Assembly (NCBI GenBank): GCA_000328365.1
Contig: KB304598.1
Coordinates: 481,715 to 545,714 of the forward strand
Length of the DNA stretch: 64,000 nt
Direction: 5' to 3'
Origin: Capitella teleta
Lineage: Eukaryota; Annelida; Polychaeta; Capitellidae
Positions 21,330 through 32,485 of the stretch are shown here, one piece after another. The position numbers were made by a program, and so were the translations under genes. The notes beneath the pieces were generated by a model. It searched no databases. It was given only the letters and a program-made list of their open reading frames with translations, and was not told the origin of the DNA. Every line of letters begins with the position of its first letter. Position 1 is the stretch's first letter.

Positions 21330-22440
21330 AAATGAAATTAAATGAAAATTTAGTTTCTATAGCGTAAAATTCAAATGCTTGCTCAAAACTCTGATACAAT
21401 ATACGGAATGGATTACATAAAAGGAAAAAAAAGGTAGGTCTTCAGATGTAAAAAAAACAATTAACAGTTTGTTCATGCTTGACATGTGGTGACAAAGAAT
21501 TAAAAAGGAAAGGTCCAATATAGCTAAAACAAGAGGTTTTGATTGGGTGAGAGCGAGTGAATGGAATGCGGAGATGCAGTTCCTGACTGGATCTAAGTGT
21601 TTGAGTTGGCACATTGACATGAACTAAGTCGCACAGGTACTGCGGTGCGTCACCAGTTACGGCCTTGTACATCAGCAGGCAGACTTTAAAATGTATGCGC
21701 TGCCCCAATGGGAGCCAATGTAGCGTGCGCAGAATGGGGAAAATGTGGTCGCGACGGTCGGCACCTGTTAGCAGACGCGCCGCACATTTCTGCACTTGTT
21801 GCAGCCTAATGAGTTGGCACTGCGGGATTCCAATGAAGAGGGAATCATAATAGTCCAGTTTGGATGTCATGAAAGTATGGACGAGTGCCTCGAGGGCTTC
21901 TTCGCGATTTACAAAACGTTTGATCTTCTTGAGGCAGCGCAGTTGCATGTAGGCTGACACACCTATGAGATCTGGTCGTTCATAGTGGCGTGATGAATAA
22001 TAATGACTCCAAGATTCCTCGCTTAATTTAAATGGTGGCTCGAGTTCACAGTCACAAACAGATAAGCACAAGCAAACAATATTACGCGACATCCTGGCTG
22101 ACGAAATTACCAGAAACTTGGTCTTTTCAGAGTTTATTTTAAGCAAATAGTTGGCCATCCACTTTTGTACTGATGCAATGCAGGCTTCCATCCGCAGTGC
22201 CGCTTGGTGTGGATCGTGCAGATTGCATCGGATCCATAGCTGACTGTCATCAGCGTAGAGATGATATGCAACACCGTGTTAGTGGAGCAGCTGGCCAAGA
22301 AACGAAGTGTACTTGGTGAAGAGAATAGGGCCGAGGACACTCCCTTGAGGGACACTGCAGGAGAGGGGAGCAGGTTCGGATTTCTCCGATCTCAATTGAC
22401 CGATTCAGGAGTCTCGCTTGAACGCCTGAACTTCATCTCG
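21330..22440 (-). mobile_element. 5'-truncated, decayed LINE with reverse transcriptase (CR1/L2-like)
   Basis: Minus-strand pieces in order are SCSVPQGSVLGPILF, then HGVAYHLYADDSQLWIRC with the catalytic YADD at 22257-22246. These are followed by WMANYLLKINSEKTKFLVIS and VQKCAARLLTGADRRDHIFP, then ILRTLHWLPLGQRIHFK. This is the order of motifs in CR1/L2-type non-LTR retrotransposons. At least one stop (between the QGSVLGP and YADD boxes) and one frame change break it. The 3' side ends near 21330 in short ATTTC-rich repeats. The endonuclease and ORF1 are absent. It lies in a LINE-rich stretch from 16.6 to 23.4 kb. Confidence 0.8.
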
Positions 22441-22629
22441 TGCCTGTTGATAGCGATGGCGGTCAACGGTTGATTTCTCAAATTTTCTGGTGCTAGAAGA
22501 CGGGTATCTAAGTAATCTCAATTCATATCGATTTTTAAAGAAGTTTTGCTGGCGAGAAAACGGAGCACGACCTGTACCGCATCACCCGGGTTTATGTTTA
22601 ACGTTTGCACTTTGCTGCAATTTGCTGTT

Positions 22630-22675
22630 TTTCGTTGTTGTTATTATTATTATTATTATTTTTTTTTTTTTTTTA
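22630..22675. repeat. ATT microsatellite plus T-run
   Basis: TTATTATTATTATTATTATT running into about 17 T. Possibly the tail of a decayed retroposon. Confidence 0.65.
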
Positions 22676-23237
22676 AACTCGTGTAAAAACACAGGAAACA
22701 CAAAAATGCACAAGTGCACATGCGGGATGCTCCCAACAAAATACAAAAGTAAAAATGATAAAAATCAATGGTAAAAACGGTGCAACGGCAATTGCGTGTG
22801 AATGTGCAAGGTGAATTAATATTAAAGAGGACCTCTGGTTATTTTGAACTAGTAACGGATGATAGAGGATACATTCCAAAAGACAAATACGCCTTTTGAC
22901 TGACATATTTTAGACAATATATACGCTTGCTATGAGCTAATTCATAGATACTTTAGTACTTCGAATTTGAGAGGTTTAAAATCTCGTTTTCTTCTCGCGT
23001 TTGATTTCATACCGTCATGACGGCATGAAAGTAATTCTCCTATTGTTAACAATGGGAGCCGTCGAGTGAGCAGATCTTTCAGCAGTTCTCATAAAAGAAA
23101 TCTCGCACTCATCTCGTTTCAAGCTATTCTGCCTGAACAGGAAATTCGTGTTTAAATTTGTCTTGAATATCATTCACAGTTGACCAAATTTAAAAAAAAA
23201 AGGTCTCTCGTCACTCAATAAAGCCCACATAACCGAT

Positions 23238-23475
23238 CTAAAAAGGTTCCGAAATGAACAGAGGTCCTGTTAGAAATTTCTGCTGATAAAAATCATACAC
23301 TCTACTTTTAAAAACATTGAGCAAAAGTGACATGTTGACATCGAGAGGTAAAAGATTCCATAAATGAACAATTCTATGAAAAAAATGATGTCTTTGGTGT
23401 CTTCTCATAACTAGCCTAAAAAAAAAAAAACAAAACAAAACAAAAAAAAAAAAAGAAAAAAAAACTAAAAAAAAA
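23238..23475 (-). mobile_element. LINE C-terminal fragment with adjoining A-rich tract
   Basis: The minus strand reads HHFFHRIVHLWNLLPLDVNM and then LLNVFKSRVYDFYQQK before a stop. This is the characteristic last ~40 residues of many LINE polyproteins (FF..RVV.LWN.LP..V...S...FK..LD.F). Its upstream side meets a long A-rich tract with C interruptions (23419-23475 on the plus strand). Only the 3' end of the element is left. Confidence 0.65.
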
Positions 23476-23820
23476 ATCTGCCCCGCATAGTGAAATCAGA
23501 CTACACCTGGTCTAACTTTGCTGCACTCATGTGATACGTGAATTAACTAGAACGCACGCAAGGTCCTCTTCACTTAATTATCTATTTTTATCAGTTATTT
23601 TTCTTTAAATGCTGCTTTCAACCTACAAATTCAATGTGTGTATACATGCTACACCATTTGAACTACCCACAACACACATATCATGAGAAACACGCATCTT
23701 TTATTTAGGGTGAAGAGTTAATTTTCCTGAACGAATAAATTAATATGTATGTGTGCTCAAAATAGGGTTTCACAGTAAATCAAGAAGAAGGAGAAGAAAA
23801 AGTATACTGGCTTTGCTGTA

Positions 23821-24008
23821 AACTGAACTGAAGTGCGATAAGAAAAATTTGATCAAATTAACGACCCAGACTCTTTGATGAGAGGTAAGAGGGAAAAGTA
23901 GTCAGTTTTTATTTGGTGAGACCATACACGCATTTCCATCTGAACAAACTGAATTGGAGTGCGATAAAAAAATGATCCAATTTACGACCAAAACTATTTG
24001 ATAAGAGG
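23821..24008. repeat. Imperfect tandem duplication upstream of the first GH3 gene, period 126 bp
   Basis: A 60-65-base segment (AACTGAACTGAAGTGCGATA..., 23821-23885) recurs at 23947-24008 with about a dozen differences. The second copy ends ~220 bases before the ATG at 24226, so the duplication lies in the likely promoter. Confidence 0.6.
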
Positions 24009-24225
24009 CTACTCCAAATATAAACCAAGATATAAGATAAGGGTTAGTGAAAAAAAATCAAGAAAGTGCACTGAGAGTGAGGTGAACTATTGCACTGATT
24101 TTAAGTCGGAAACTGCGAGCGTTGCTTCAAAAAAGTGGAGCTACATATAATTATATGTATATCAGACACACAATTAGTTGCAACATAACTCAGGACATGA
24201 ACAAGGTTTAGACCCCATCTTCAAC

Positions 24226-27200
24226 ATGGGAAGAATAGCAGTGATTTGTGGAATCGCTTCATTTGTGCTGCTGATCGTTGCAGCATTGATTCTTCAACCA
24301 ATTTATGGAAGAGAAAAATGGCTGACCGCCAACAACGCAGCCAGAGGTCAGTAATACCTGTCACCATGAGATAGCCTTAATTAAAGCTATAGCTAATTGG
24401 AATGCAGAGTCATCGAAGTATGACAAACGAGAAATGGTAAAGGTACAAGAACTAAGATGTGCTTAGAACATTAGATGCAAATGTAATTCCGTCAGATGTG
24501 AATTTTCATGATAAACATGGTAAGGAAATAAAATGACTCGACGCATGTTGAGGAGGTCTATTAATAGGGATGTTTCACTGTTAAAAATGACTGTTCCAAA
24601 GACCGGCCCGCGAAGCCTCATCAATTAATTACATGTTGGTTAAAGACCTGTTTTTCTTTCAACTTCAACTTGGACCGTGACGTCACGGTTTCAAACCACG
24701 TTTAGGCCCACTGGATAAGGATGTCACAACCGAGAACCTGGAAGTTATGGAACAGTTTCAGGTTCAACTAAAGTCTCGCGAGTTTTGGCTGTTAACGTGT
24801 TATTCATGCTAGAAATATAATGTAGAAATTTCTTGTCACATGACGATTGGGCAAGACATTGTCCAAAGTCTCGTGGATCGAGCGTTTTTCATGCAACGCA
24901 CGTCTGGTCCAAAAATTCTCTGGTTCTGACGTCACGGTCCAAGTTTAAGTTGAAACAAAAACAGGCCCGAAGTTTTTCATGTCCTAAGTCGATCAATGTT
25001 GAGTTCTAGCCATCAGGCGTGACGACACTGGATTTCCTTGAAGATCTTTGATTTTTGAGGTATTGATTCCAAGAAAAGGTCACACCAGATGATGCGTCTC
25101 GAATTCACAGACAAGCTGATACCAAATTTGATAATACATCAAACAAATACTCAATGAAAAATGCCTAAAAACACAACAACGAAAAAAACCAATTCTGCTG
25201 TGGCAGCGGAGGCGCTCACGACGATGATGCCGGTTTTGAAGAAAGTTGAACACAACAACCTCAGCGTAATTGTGTGTGGTGAATTCAAAGTCTGCTGATG
25301 CTAATCATTAAAATAACACAAACTAATAGTCTGCAGGTAGTAACCAACAAATTAATGACTTAATTGCGTCATAAAAAGAAAATAAACTAATGCAAATCTG
25401 ATGGAGAATACCTGTTGCCATGGGTTAGACTCAAGGCAACAGCGAAAGAGGCTTCCAGGGAATCCGGTAACAAACGAAATCATATGATATCATAATATAT
25501 GATTTTTGCATTTTCTCAACATACACAATTATGTTTGCAGTATGTCTGGCTGTCCCGATTCTGCTCATATCTCTCCTCATGGCTGATATTTCATCCAAGT
25601 CGCCCTCGGATTCGCACACCGTGAAATCTTTGCTGAGCCAATACATCGCATTGACAAAACTCAGCATAATTGGATCAATAGAACGCAAGAAATTTATCAA
25701 GGGAAACAAAAACATCAGAAAGACTCAGGAAGCAATTCTTTTGGAAATTTTGCAAGATTGCGTTGACACAGACTACGGCCGACGTTATAGATTAGACTCC
25801 ATTAAATCTCGCGAAGATTTCGTACGACTTCATCCAGTCACTGAATATAAGCACTATGAAGAGTTCATCGAGCGAGTATGCGCTGGCGAGGAGAACGTCA
25901 TGGTGAAGAGGTCACTCGAATTTGTCGGAATGTCATCAGGAACGACTGGAAAGTTCAAGAGGTTGCCGCTCTTTGCTGGTTACAGGAATGACTTCATCGG
26001 TAGAACGAGTTTTGTCTCAGCATCCATGTACGCTAGATTGAACACACTGAAGAGACTTTTGCATATCAGATTTAAACCAAAGGAAACGATAACAAAGGCT
26101 GGGGTTCGAATGGGTGCTTGCAGTTACTTTCTGTTGCCACCTCCGCCATTCTCGGTTGTTCCAATGGGAGCAGCTGGGGTTACAGACCAACAAACTCAAA
26201 CTTACATCACAGCACTGTTTGCTCTCGCTGAGAAAGACTTGCAATTTATTGATGGCATGTTGGCACCTATATGCTATACCTTCTTTAGGATGATTGAGGA
26301 CCAGGGTGACGCTTTGTGTGATGATCTGGAAAATGGATTCCTGTCTGAAAACTTCAAAGTGGACGAGGAAGTCAGGGAGGAAGTCAATCGGAATTTGAGA
26401 GTTGAAAGTCACCGAGCAAACCAGGTGCGAAGGGAACTGCGAAAGGGAACCGATGGCCTCGCCCTCCGACTTTGGCCGAATTTAAAGATGGTCCACATTG
26501 CGATCACAGGAGCCTTTGAGCCTTCATATAGAATGCTGAAATCGTCGTACATCAAAGGCGTCTATGTCAGACGGTTCATACACGTTTCTACCGAAGCTGC
26601 GATCGGCGCTCCACAGGAAAGTATCGCCGATTCCGGAGAGAAACCGCGAGGGTATGTCTTTGCGCATTCAAGTGCGTTTTTTGAGTTTATACCAGAGGAC
26701 GAGATGGATAGTGCATCACCGAAAACCTTCTTTCTTGACCAGGTATGTTTTTAATGAACATCTTATATTGACTTTTTGTCATACACACATGGGTGAGGGA
26801 GGTTATGTGTGGATATACATTGTTGTTAATCGAGGAATATGCCATGATCAAACACAATCCATTTACAAATCGACACACATGTGACCAATGTGTTCTCTGG
26901 TGTCAAGTACTACCAAATATCATCCGAGTTCCGATTGTACTCAGCTTAGCTCAAACTAGAATTGTTACAAGGTTAGACAACAATAATAGCTAATAGTGAG
27001 TTGAGTGAAAGAGCGGGGTGAGGGAATTTCATGCATAATATTTGGTATGTGTTATGATGTGGTCTCGTAGCACATGCCACATCTAACAAGTTCAGGTCAA
27101 GTCAAGTCAAGTCAAGTAATTTGGTTATTCCTATTATTGGTAAGCTTAACTTATGATTGACAGAGAAAAATGTAGAAGAAGGATAGTTAATTATTAGTTA

Positions 27201-28653
27201 ATTATTGTTCGATGCAGGTAATTTTTCAGGAATTGTTTGCCAATTTCTTTTCGTCTTCTCAGAGCAGCTGGGGGTGGGGGAAGATGGCGGGGTGTTGAGG
27301 GAATTACCTTGTCCCCAAGGAGTTGTTCTGGTAGCGCACTAATGTGCTGAATATTGGTAGGTCTTGTCTCAATGAATCAAAAAAAAAAAAAAGTTTTACT
27401 TAAAAGTTGTAATGTATAAATTAATGCTTAAATCTCAGGATTTATAAACTTATTTTTTCTTTGTCTTTAAGGCAGATCAACATGATTAAAAGTATCCTCA
27501 AACCATGCCATCGGCTATCATAAATTCAGAGCACCAGGCGTTAATGTTTATTTTAACAGTTACAAGTGGGTCAGACGTACGAGGTCATTATAACAACCCA
27601 AAATGGACTCTACCGATATCGTTTCGGAGATGTCATCAAAGTTGTTGGATTCATCGACGAAAATCCAATCTACGAATTCAAATACAGGTATTTTAACTAT
27701 AGACTTAAGGATTCAATATGTGTCTTTCCTACGTGTTTTCATGCGCGTTTCATACGCAGATCTGGCCAACTTCTTAACTTGAAAACTGAGAAAACCTCCG
27801 AAAATGTTTTCTATGATGCACTGAGAGCAGCTGAGATGGAATGGAAAGGGATGTCGATTATGGACTACACCGCTACTGAGAGCACAAACGTCCAGCTTAT
27901 ACCAGGTGGGATATGGACATATATTATATACGCTTAGGACAATATCTGAGCGGAGGACTTTATTGGTGATCAATAGTACCTGGAGTATTATGACAACTCT
28001 GATGCTTCGATTCATACTAATAGTGAAACAAGGTCGGTTTTTGTTACTTGTTGCTGTTTTTAGACGTTGATCTGTATCAGGCAGTGCATAAATACTATAC
28101 TTTTTATGTTTATATGATGTTTCCAAATAATCAAAACATTTTCTTGGAAATTTACTGTTAAGTGTTTACATTGTGCTATAATAACCTGTTGATTACTTAT
28201 CAGGATACAAGCATTACACTTCGGAGAAAAAATACCTGCTCTTCTTGGAACTACGCAATCATGTATCACAGAATGCGTCTTGTTTTATTCAGCCAAATGA
28301 GCAACAATTGGTGAGATATTTTTGCCTCACGATAGCAGTATTAATCTGATTGAGTTGATGCTTTTTTAGGTGGATCAAAAATTGAGGGAAATATCCAAAG
28401 TGTATGACACCTACAGGGCCAATGGATCAATAGCATGCATGGAAGTTATCCAGGTATATAGAGTATGCTTTATCAAAACAATGACGTAACTATTTGTCTA
28501 TTTTTACAGGTAAAACCAGGAACCTTTTCGAAGTTGAAGGCTGTTGTCATCAAAGATACCAACAGTCAGCAGTACAAGACAGCCAGAGCCAACCGGAAGC
28601 CAGAACTTCTAACTTTGTTGCTTGGAAGCAGAATTGGTGACAAAAATATTTGA
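24226..28653 (+). CDS. GH3-domain acyl-acid amido synthetase-like protein, copy A
   Basis: Seven exons: 24226-24346, 25541-26742, 27560-27687, 27760-27905, 28204-28310, 28370-28453 and 28510-28653. All junctions are GT-AG with agreeing phases, giving 643 residues. Exon 1 supplies a hydrophobic segment (IAVICGIASFVLLIVAALIL), and exon 2 opens with another (VCLAVPILLISLLM), suggesting a signal anchor or hairpin in the ER membrane. The rest matches GH3 proteins. It has the ATP-binding SSGTTGK at 172-178, an STEA box (390-393) in the position of the plant YASSE motif, and YRYRFGD at 459-465. Plant GH3 enzymes adenylate carboxylic acids and join them to amino acids. Vertebrates have one GH3-domain protein (GHDC) of unknown function. 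With the three motifs retained, an active adenylating enzyme is likely, but the substrate cannot be told. A second copy lies 3.8 kb downstream. Confidence 0.9.
24645..24968. mobile_element. MITE in intron 1 of GH3 copy A
   Basis: GACCTGTTTTTCTTTCAACT followed by TCAACTTGGACCGTGACGTCA at the left is mirrored at the right by GACGTCACGGTCCAAGTTTA and AGTTGAAACAAAAACAGGCC. This gives terminal inverted repeats of about 42-46 bases with few mismatches, enclosing ~230 bases. No coding capacity. Target duplications are not clear. The corresponding intron of copy B is only 141 bp and lacks it. Confidence 0.7.
27092..27117. repeat. CAAGT short tandem repeat in intron 2 of GH3 copy A
   Basis: Four to five copies of CAAGT (GTCAAGTCAAGTCAAGTCAA). 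Simple repeat. Confidence 0.6.
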
Positions 28654-28714
28654 CTGAAAAGACCAGGGACTGATTATATAGTCGTCGGTTGAACTTTGGA
28701 GTAGCTATTTATCA

Positions 28715-30878
28715 GTGTAATTATCGGAATTAATTATGGGTACCAGAAATCTAAATACATGGCTTCAATTGTTTGTGTATTTGTTTCATACTTAAGTTTA
28801 CTATTTCTGTAATAATCCATACAATGCAGACATCATGGTGACGTCTTCTGTAATGTACCTTTTTATCTTGTATTATTGTTATCAGCATTGTCACGAAACA
28901 TAAACACACTATGTTTCATTCCACGTACCTTTTTTTGACTGATGCTGATCGCCGAATAGAAAATGTTCAAGATATGAGGTAGACATAAGCAAATTTCCAC
29001 GCACAGGTCTGACGTACAGTGAGGCAGCAATATGGATTTGGCTAGGAACGGCATCGAGCAGCTTCGTCCCGAATATCAAGGCAGACATTTCCATGATTTG
29101 GAGCGAATGACTACTGGCATGCATGGAGGTGTGGGAATTTCATTGGATCATGTTGTTCAAGTCTCGTCACAGAAGCCAGTGATATATTATTGGCGAAGGT
29201 AGCAGATGGTGGCTAAGCTATACATGGGTATTAGACATAATGCCGTCTGAATATGCGATTAATAATTATATGTATTCAGAGGACATTTAATTTTTGTCTG
29301 AATTCTGAAGATCTGTGAATACGTTTAACTGGTCGTCATATTAATTGTCATGAATTCAGCCGCTCAATTTCAGACGCTATTCAGTGCCCCCTTCACACTC
29401 TATATGAATAATAGGGGGCAAAGTTGATTTCATTGTGACGCTCTGTGCTCTCTGATAATGCAAATGAGGCAAATGGCTGGAAGGCCGTCGGAATATTGGT
29501 GTAAATTTTCTGAGTTTACTCGAAAATACGGGACGGAATCGCTTTTTAAATAGTGCGGCACATTCATAATAGTTGATTTCAATATCGAATATCCAGTGTA
29601 TCTTCCAATTCCCATTGGTTTAGACGCCAAGACTTGCTTCCACTTTCTAACACGCCGAGTCCGTTAGGTGTGATTGAGAATCTTAGAGCTGACAAGTAGA
29701 CTACTGAGGATTATGTGCATATGGCACTGGGGCTAATTTTTGGGAGCACCTTGCTGTCCATTGTTGAGTGCGGCCCATGAGACTCAAAGGAACAGATTTT
29801 ATGCTATAAAAAGCGCAATTGAACGTATTGTGAATTGCGATGCAAATATCTCGCAAATGGATTACGATTTTTATTCTGGCTTAGTTATTAAGAGATTGCT
29901 ATCCAACCATTCTTAATACAACTTAACCTTTTCTTCATTTTAGAATCAAGTTCTATAGTTCACAAGGCGTTAGCTTCGTCACAACCAGAAATTTTCCTAT
30001 GATAATTTTGTCCATCATAAAATAGATAATATGCAATATGATACATGGGTACTGAGAGATATATCGTCACCCGTTAATAGATCGAGTGGCGGCTCCGAGC
30101 ACTGAGAAAAGGCATACAATGCTCACATCCATTAAATAATTTACAACTGTAAAGCGTATTGCAGGGGTGTTTTGATTAAGAGAAAAATCTCCAAATAGAG
30201 CAGATGCTTGATTACGGTGTGATCTTGTTTCTCGAAGACTAAGGATTTGATTGAAATTTGAAACCAAGAAAACAGATCCTTAACCGTGCTAATCATGTCG
30301 AATACCTATTAATATTTTATGTTTCATTTTTTTTATGATTTCAAGTCGGTGGACCATAAGAACAATTCTGTCATTACATAACCGGTGAGCATATCACAAT
30401 AATGTTAATATTGTGCTGCTTTATTATGTGTACTGAACAGTATTGTATCACAGTATTTTTGGAGTGTTAGTTACGAAAGATTGCTTCAAAGCTGCGTCCT
30501 TTTGCCATTTCAATTACATTTAAAACATTTTTGATGAACTGTCATTTAAATGTTGCAACAGTAACTCAGTTTTTTTTCTCATCAAATCATTTGTTCAAAA
30601 ATATGCAGAACAATGATTATTAATCATCGAGCATTAAATTATGCTGTAGCTAATTAAGCGTAAACAGGAATAAAGTTTCGACATTAATAATAGGTTCATA
30701 TAATGTGCAGCAGATTTTTTTTAAACCAAAATAAAAGAATAAGAGAGAAAGAGAATAAAAGTAACTACTTGAGAAAAGTGAGTTTGAGTTGTTTGAAAGG
30801 TGATAGATTTGTTTATATTATTAGGCTATTGACAGGATTCATGGCAAAGGAATCAAAAGGTAGTTCCACCGGATATTT
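28715..30878. other. Intergenic region between the two GH3 genes, first part
   Basis: Similarity to the other GH3 copy stops abruptly at 28714. Beyond it I see only short overlapping frames (for example 29030-29203, 57 codons) without motif or splice support, and no RNA gene. Confidence 0.5.
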
Positions 30879-31143
30879 CAGTGACTGAGTTCGAAAATTT
30901 AAATGACATAATGTAATTTGAAACACCAAAGACTCTCTGTGGAACGAGTGCTTATGTTATAGCGGACATATAACCAATCGGAAAATAAACTTGGAACTAA
31001 ACAAGGAATTATAGATTGGAGTCCCCATAATACAGTGACTGGGTTCGAACATTTATGTGACAGAATGGAGTTTGAAACAGCGAAGAAATTCGTTAGAACG
31101 CTTATGCTATAACGGCATTAAAACCAATCGGATATTAAATTGG
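30879..31143. repeat. Imperfect tandem duplication upstream of the second GH3 gene, period ~154 bp
   Basis: A ~115-125-base segment starting CAGTGACTGAGTTCGAA (30879) recurs from 31033 as CAGTGACTGGGTTCGAA. Both end in an ACCAATCGGA-type motif and A/T-rich sequence. The copies differ by substitutions and small indels. About 1.3 kb upstream of the ATG at 32486. Confidence 0.65.
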
Positions 31144-32485
31144 TTGTAAACCTCGTTTCCACTTAATAAGAAAAGTATCATGTGTGCATCCATCAAGTAG
31201 TTTAATTTGTTTAAAAGATCAGGAGTATTAGCTAAGTACTAGCACTTGAATGCATACTGTTTTTTCAATGAAAAGTCATTTATATAGAGCCTAAAGGTAG
31301 GACTAGAACAGGGTTAATTGATAAATGGTAGCACTGTTATTTGATGCTCACAAAAGTTTTGAGATATCATGAAAACCAAATATGTTTAGGGGCATACGAC
31401 CACTGGGGTGGTGAAAAATCATATAATTCTAAATTTAAAGTAAATCATGGTTGGAAAGCGTTATGTTTACAGAGGCAGTATGTGCAATGTTGTACTTCGT
31501 TTACAGCAGCTGGGAGTTGTGCAAGAATAGGAAGAAACGAACTTTTACTGCAGCAAGAGTACATGCAAATATACATATATGTGCATGTACTCCCACAGAC
31601 TATAATCTCATCACATATTAAACAAAGTAAGTAAATGATGAAAAAAAAAAAAATGCTATTAGTAAAAAAGAAAAAAAAATATTACAGGAACAACAATCAA
31701 AGCCCATGAAATAAAAATGATATGCATGGATATGAAACAGAGATAATAATGCATTTGATTATGTTTTACTTGATATGGTGAAACAAGCGCTGGAGTTTAT
31801 AGTTCTAATGTTCTTTTTTGGAGAGACTCGCAAAGGGTCGCTCAACATTACTTTGCTTCATGTTGTTTTGATAGTAGTACATCCTAAAATCCAAACAGTC
31901 AGGTAGTTTGTATTGAATCACCAGGCAGCATATGACATCCCATAATAGATTATAACTTGTTTGGTGGCTCATATGATTCATGATTCAGCTCACAATATAT
32001 TCACGATCAAACAACACTCTTATACAAATGTTCCTCTCTCATTCGAAAGTGACTTTTCATTCGACTTATTCTCATGAATAAGTTGAGTCGATCCATATGA
32101 AGTGTTATAATATGAATTTATTGGTCAATTCTCGCAAATTTTAAAGGTTGTTTTTATCATGAAGTGGGCGAATTTTGGCTCACTCTGCAGATTTTACATT
32201 TTTCCACTTTACCCGTTAATCAGCTCTTGAGAAATAACAGGACCTACTGATAAAAAAACGCTATGGCGATATAATTCAGCAGTGATTGTCTGTTTCTTTT
32301 GATGTTTACCAAACATGCACGACACGGGTATCAAAGGCTAGAAATTTTATGGGGAGATAAGCAGATAAGAAAGAGTATAAATAACAATATTGTTTTAGCC
32401 TAATAGCTCCACGGTACACAAAAATAGTAGCTACATAATAGGAACGTACTCCGGACATGGACATGTTTTAGACTCCAACTTCAAC
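31144..32485. other. Upstream region of GH3 copy B
   Basis: AT-rich. It contains A-runs near 31640-31680 and no coding frame that I trust. The last ~80 bases resemble the sequence just before the ATG of copy A (AGCTACATA..., GGACATG..., CTTCAAC before the ATG), so part of the promoter or leader was duplicated too. Confidence 0.5.

Noticed and set aside
31033-31050. GGGTTCGAAC as a tRNA B box
   Set aside because: No A box or acceptor stem at the required distance. The motif belongs to the tandem duplication and its partner copy differs.
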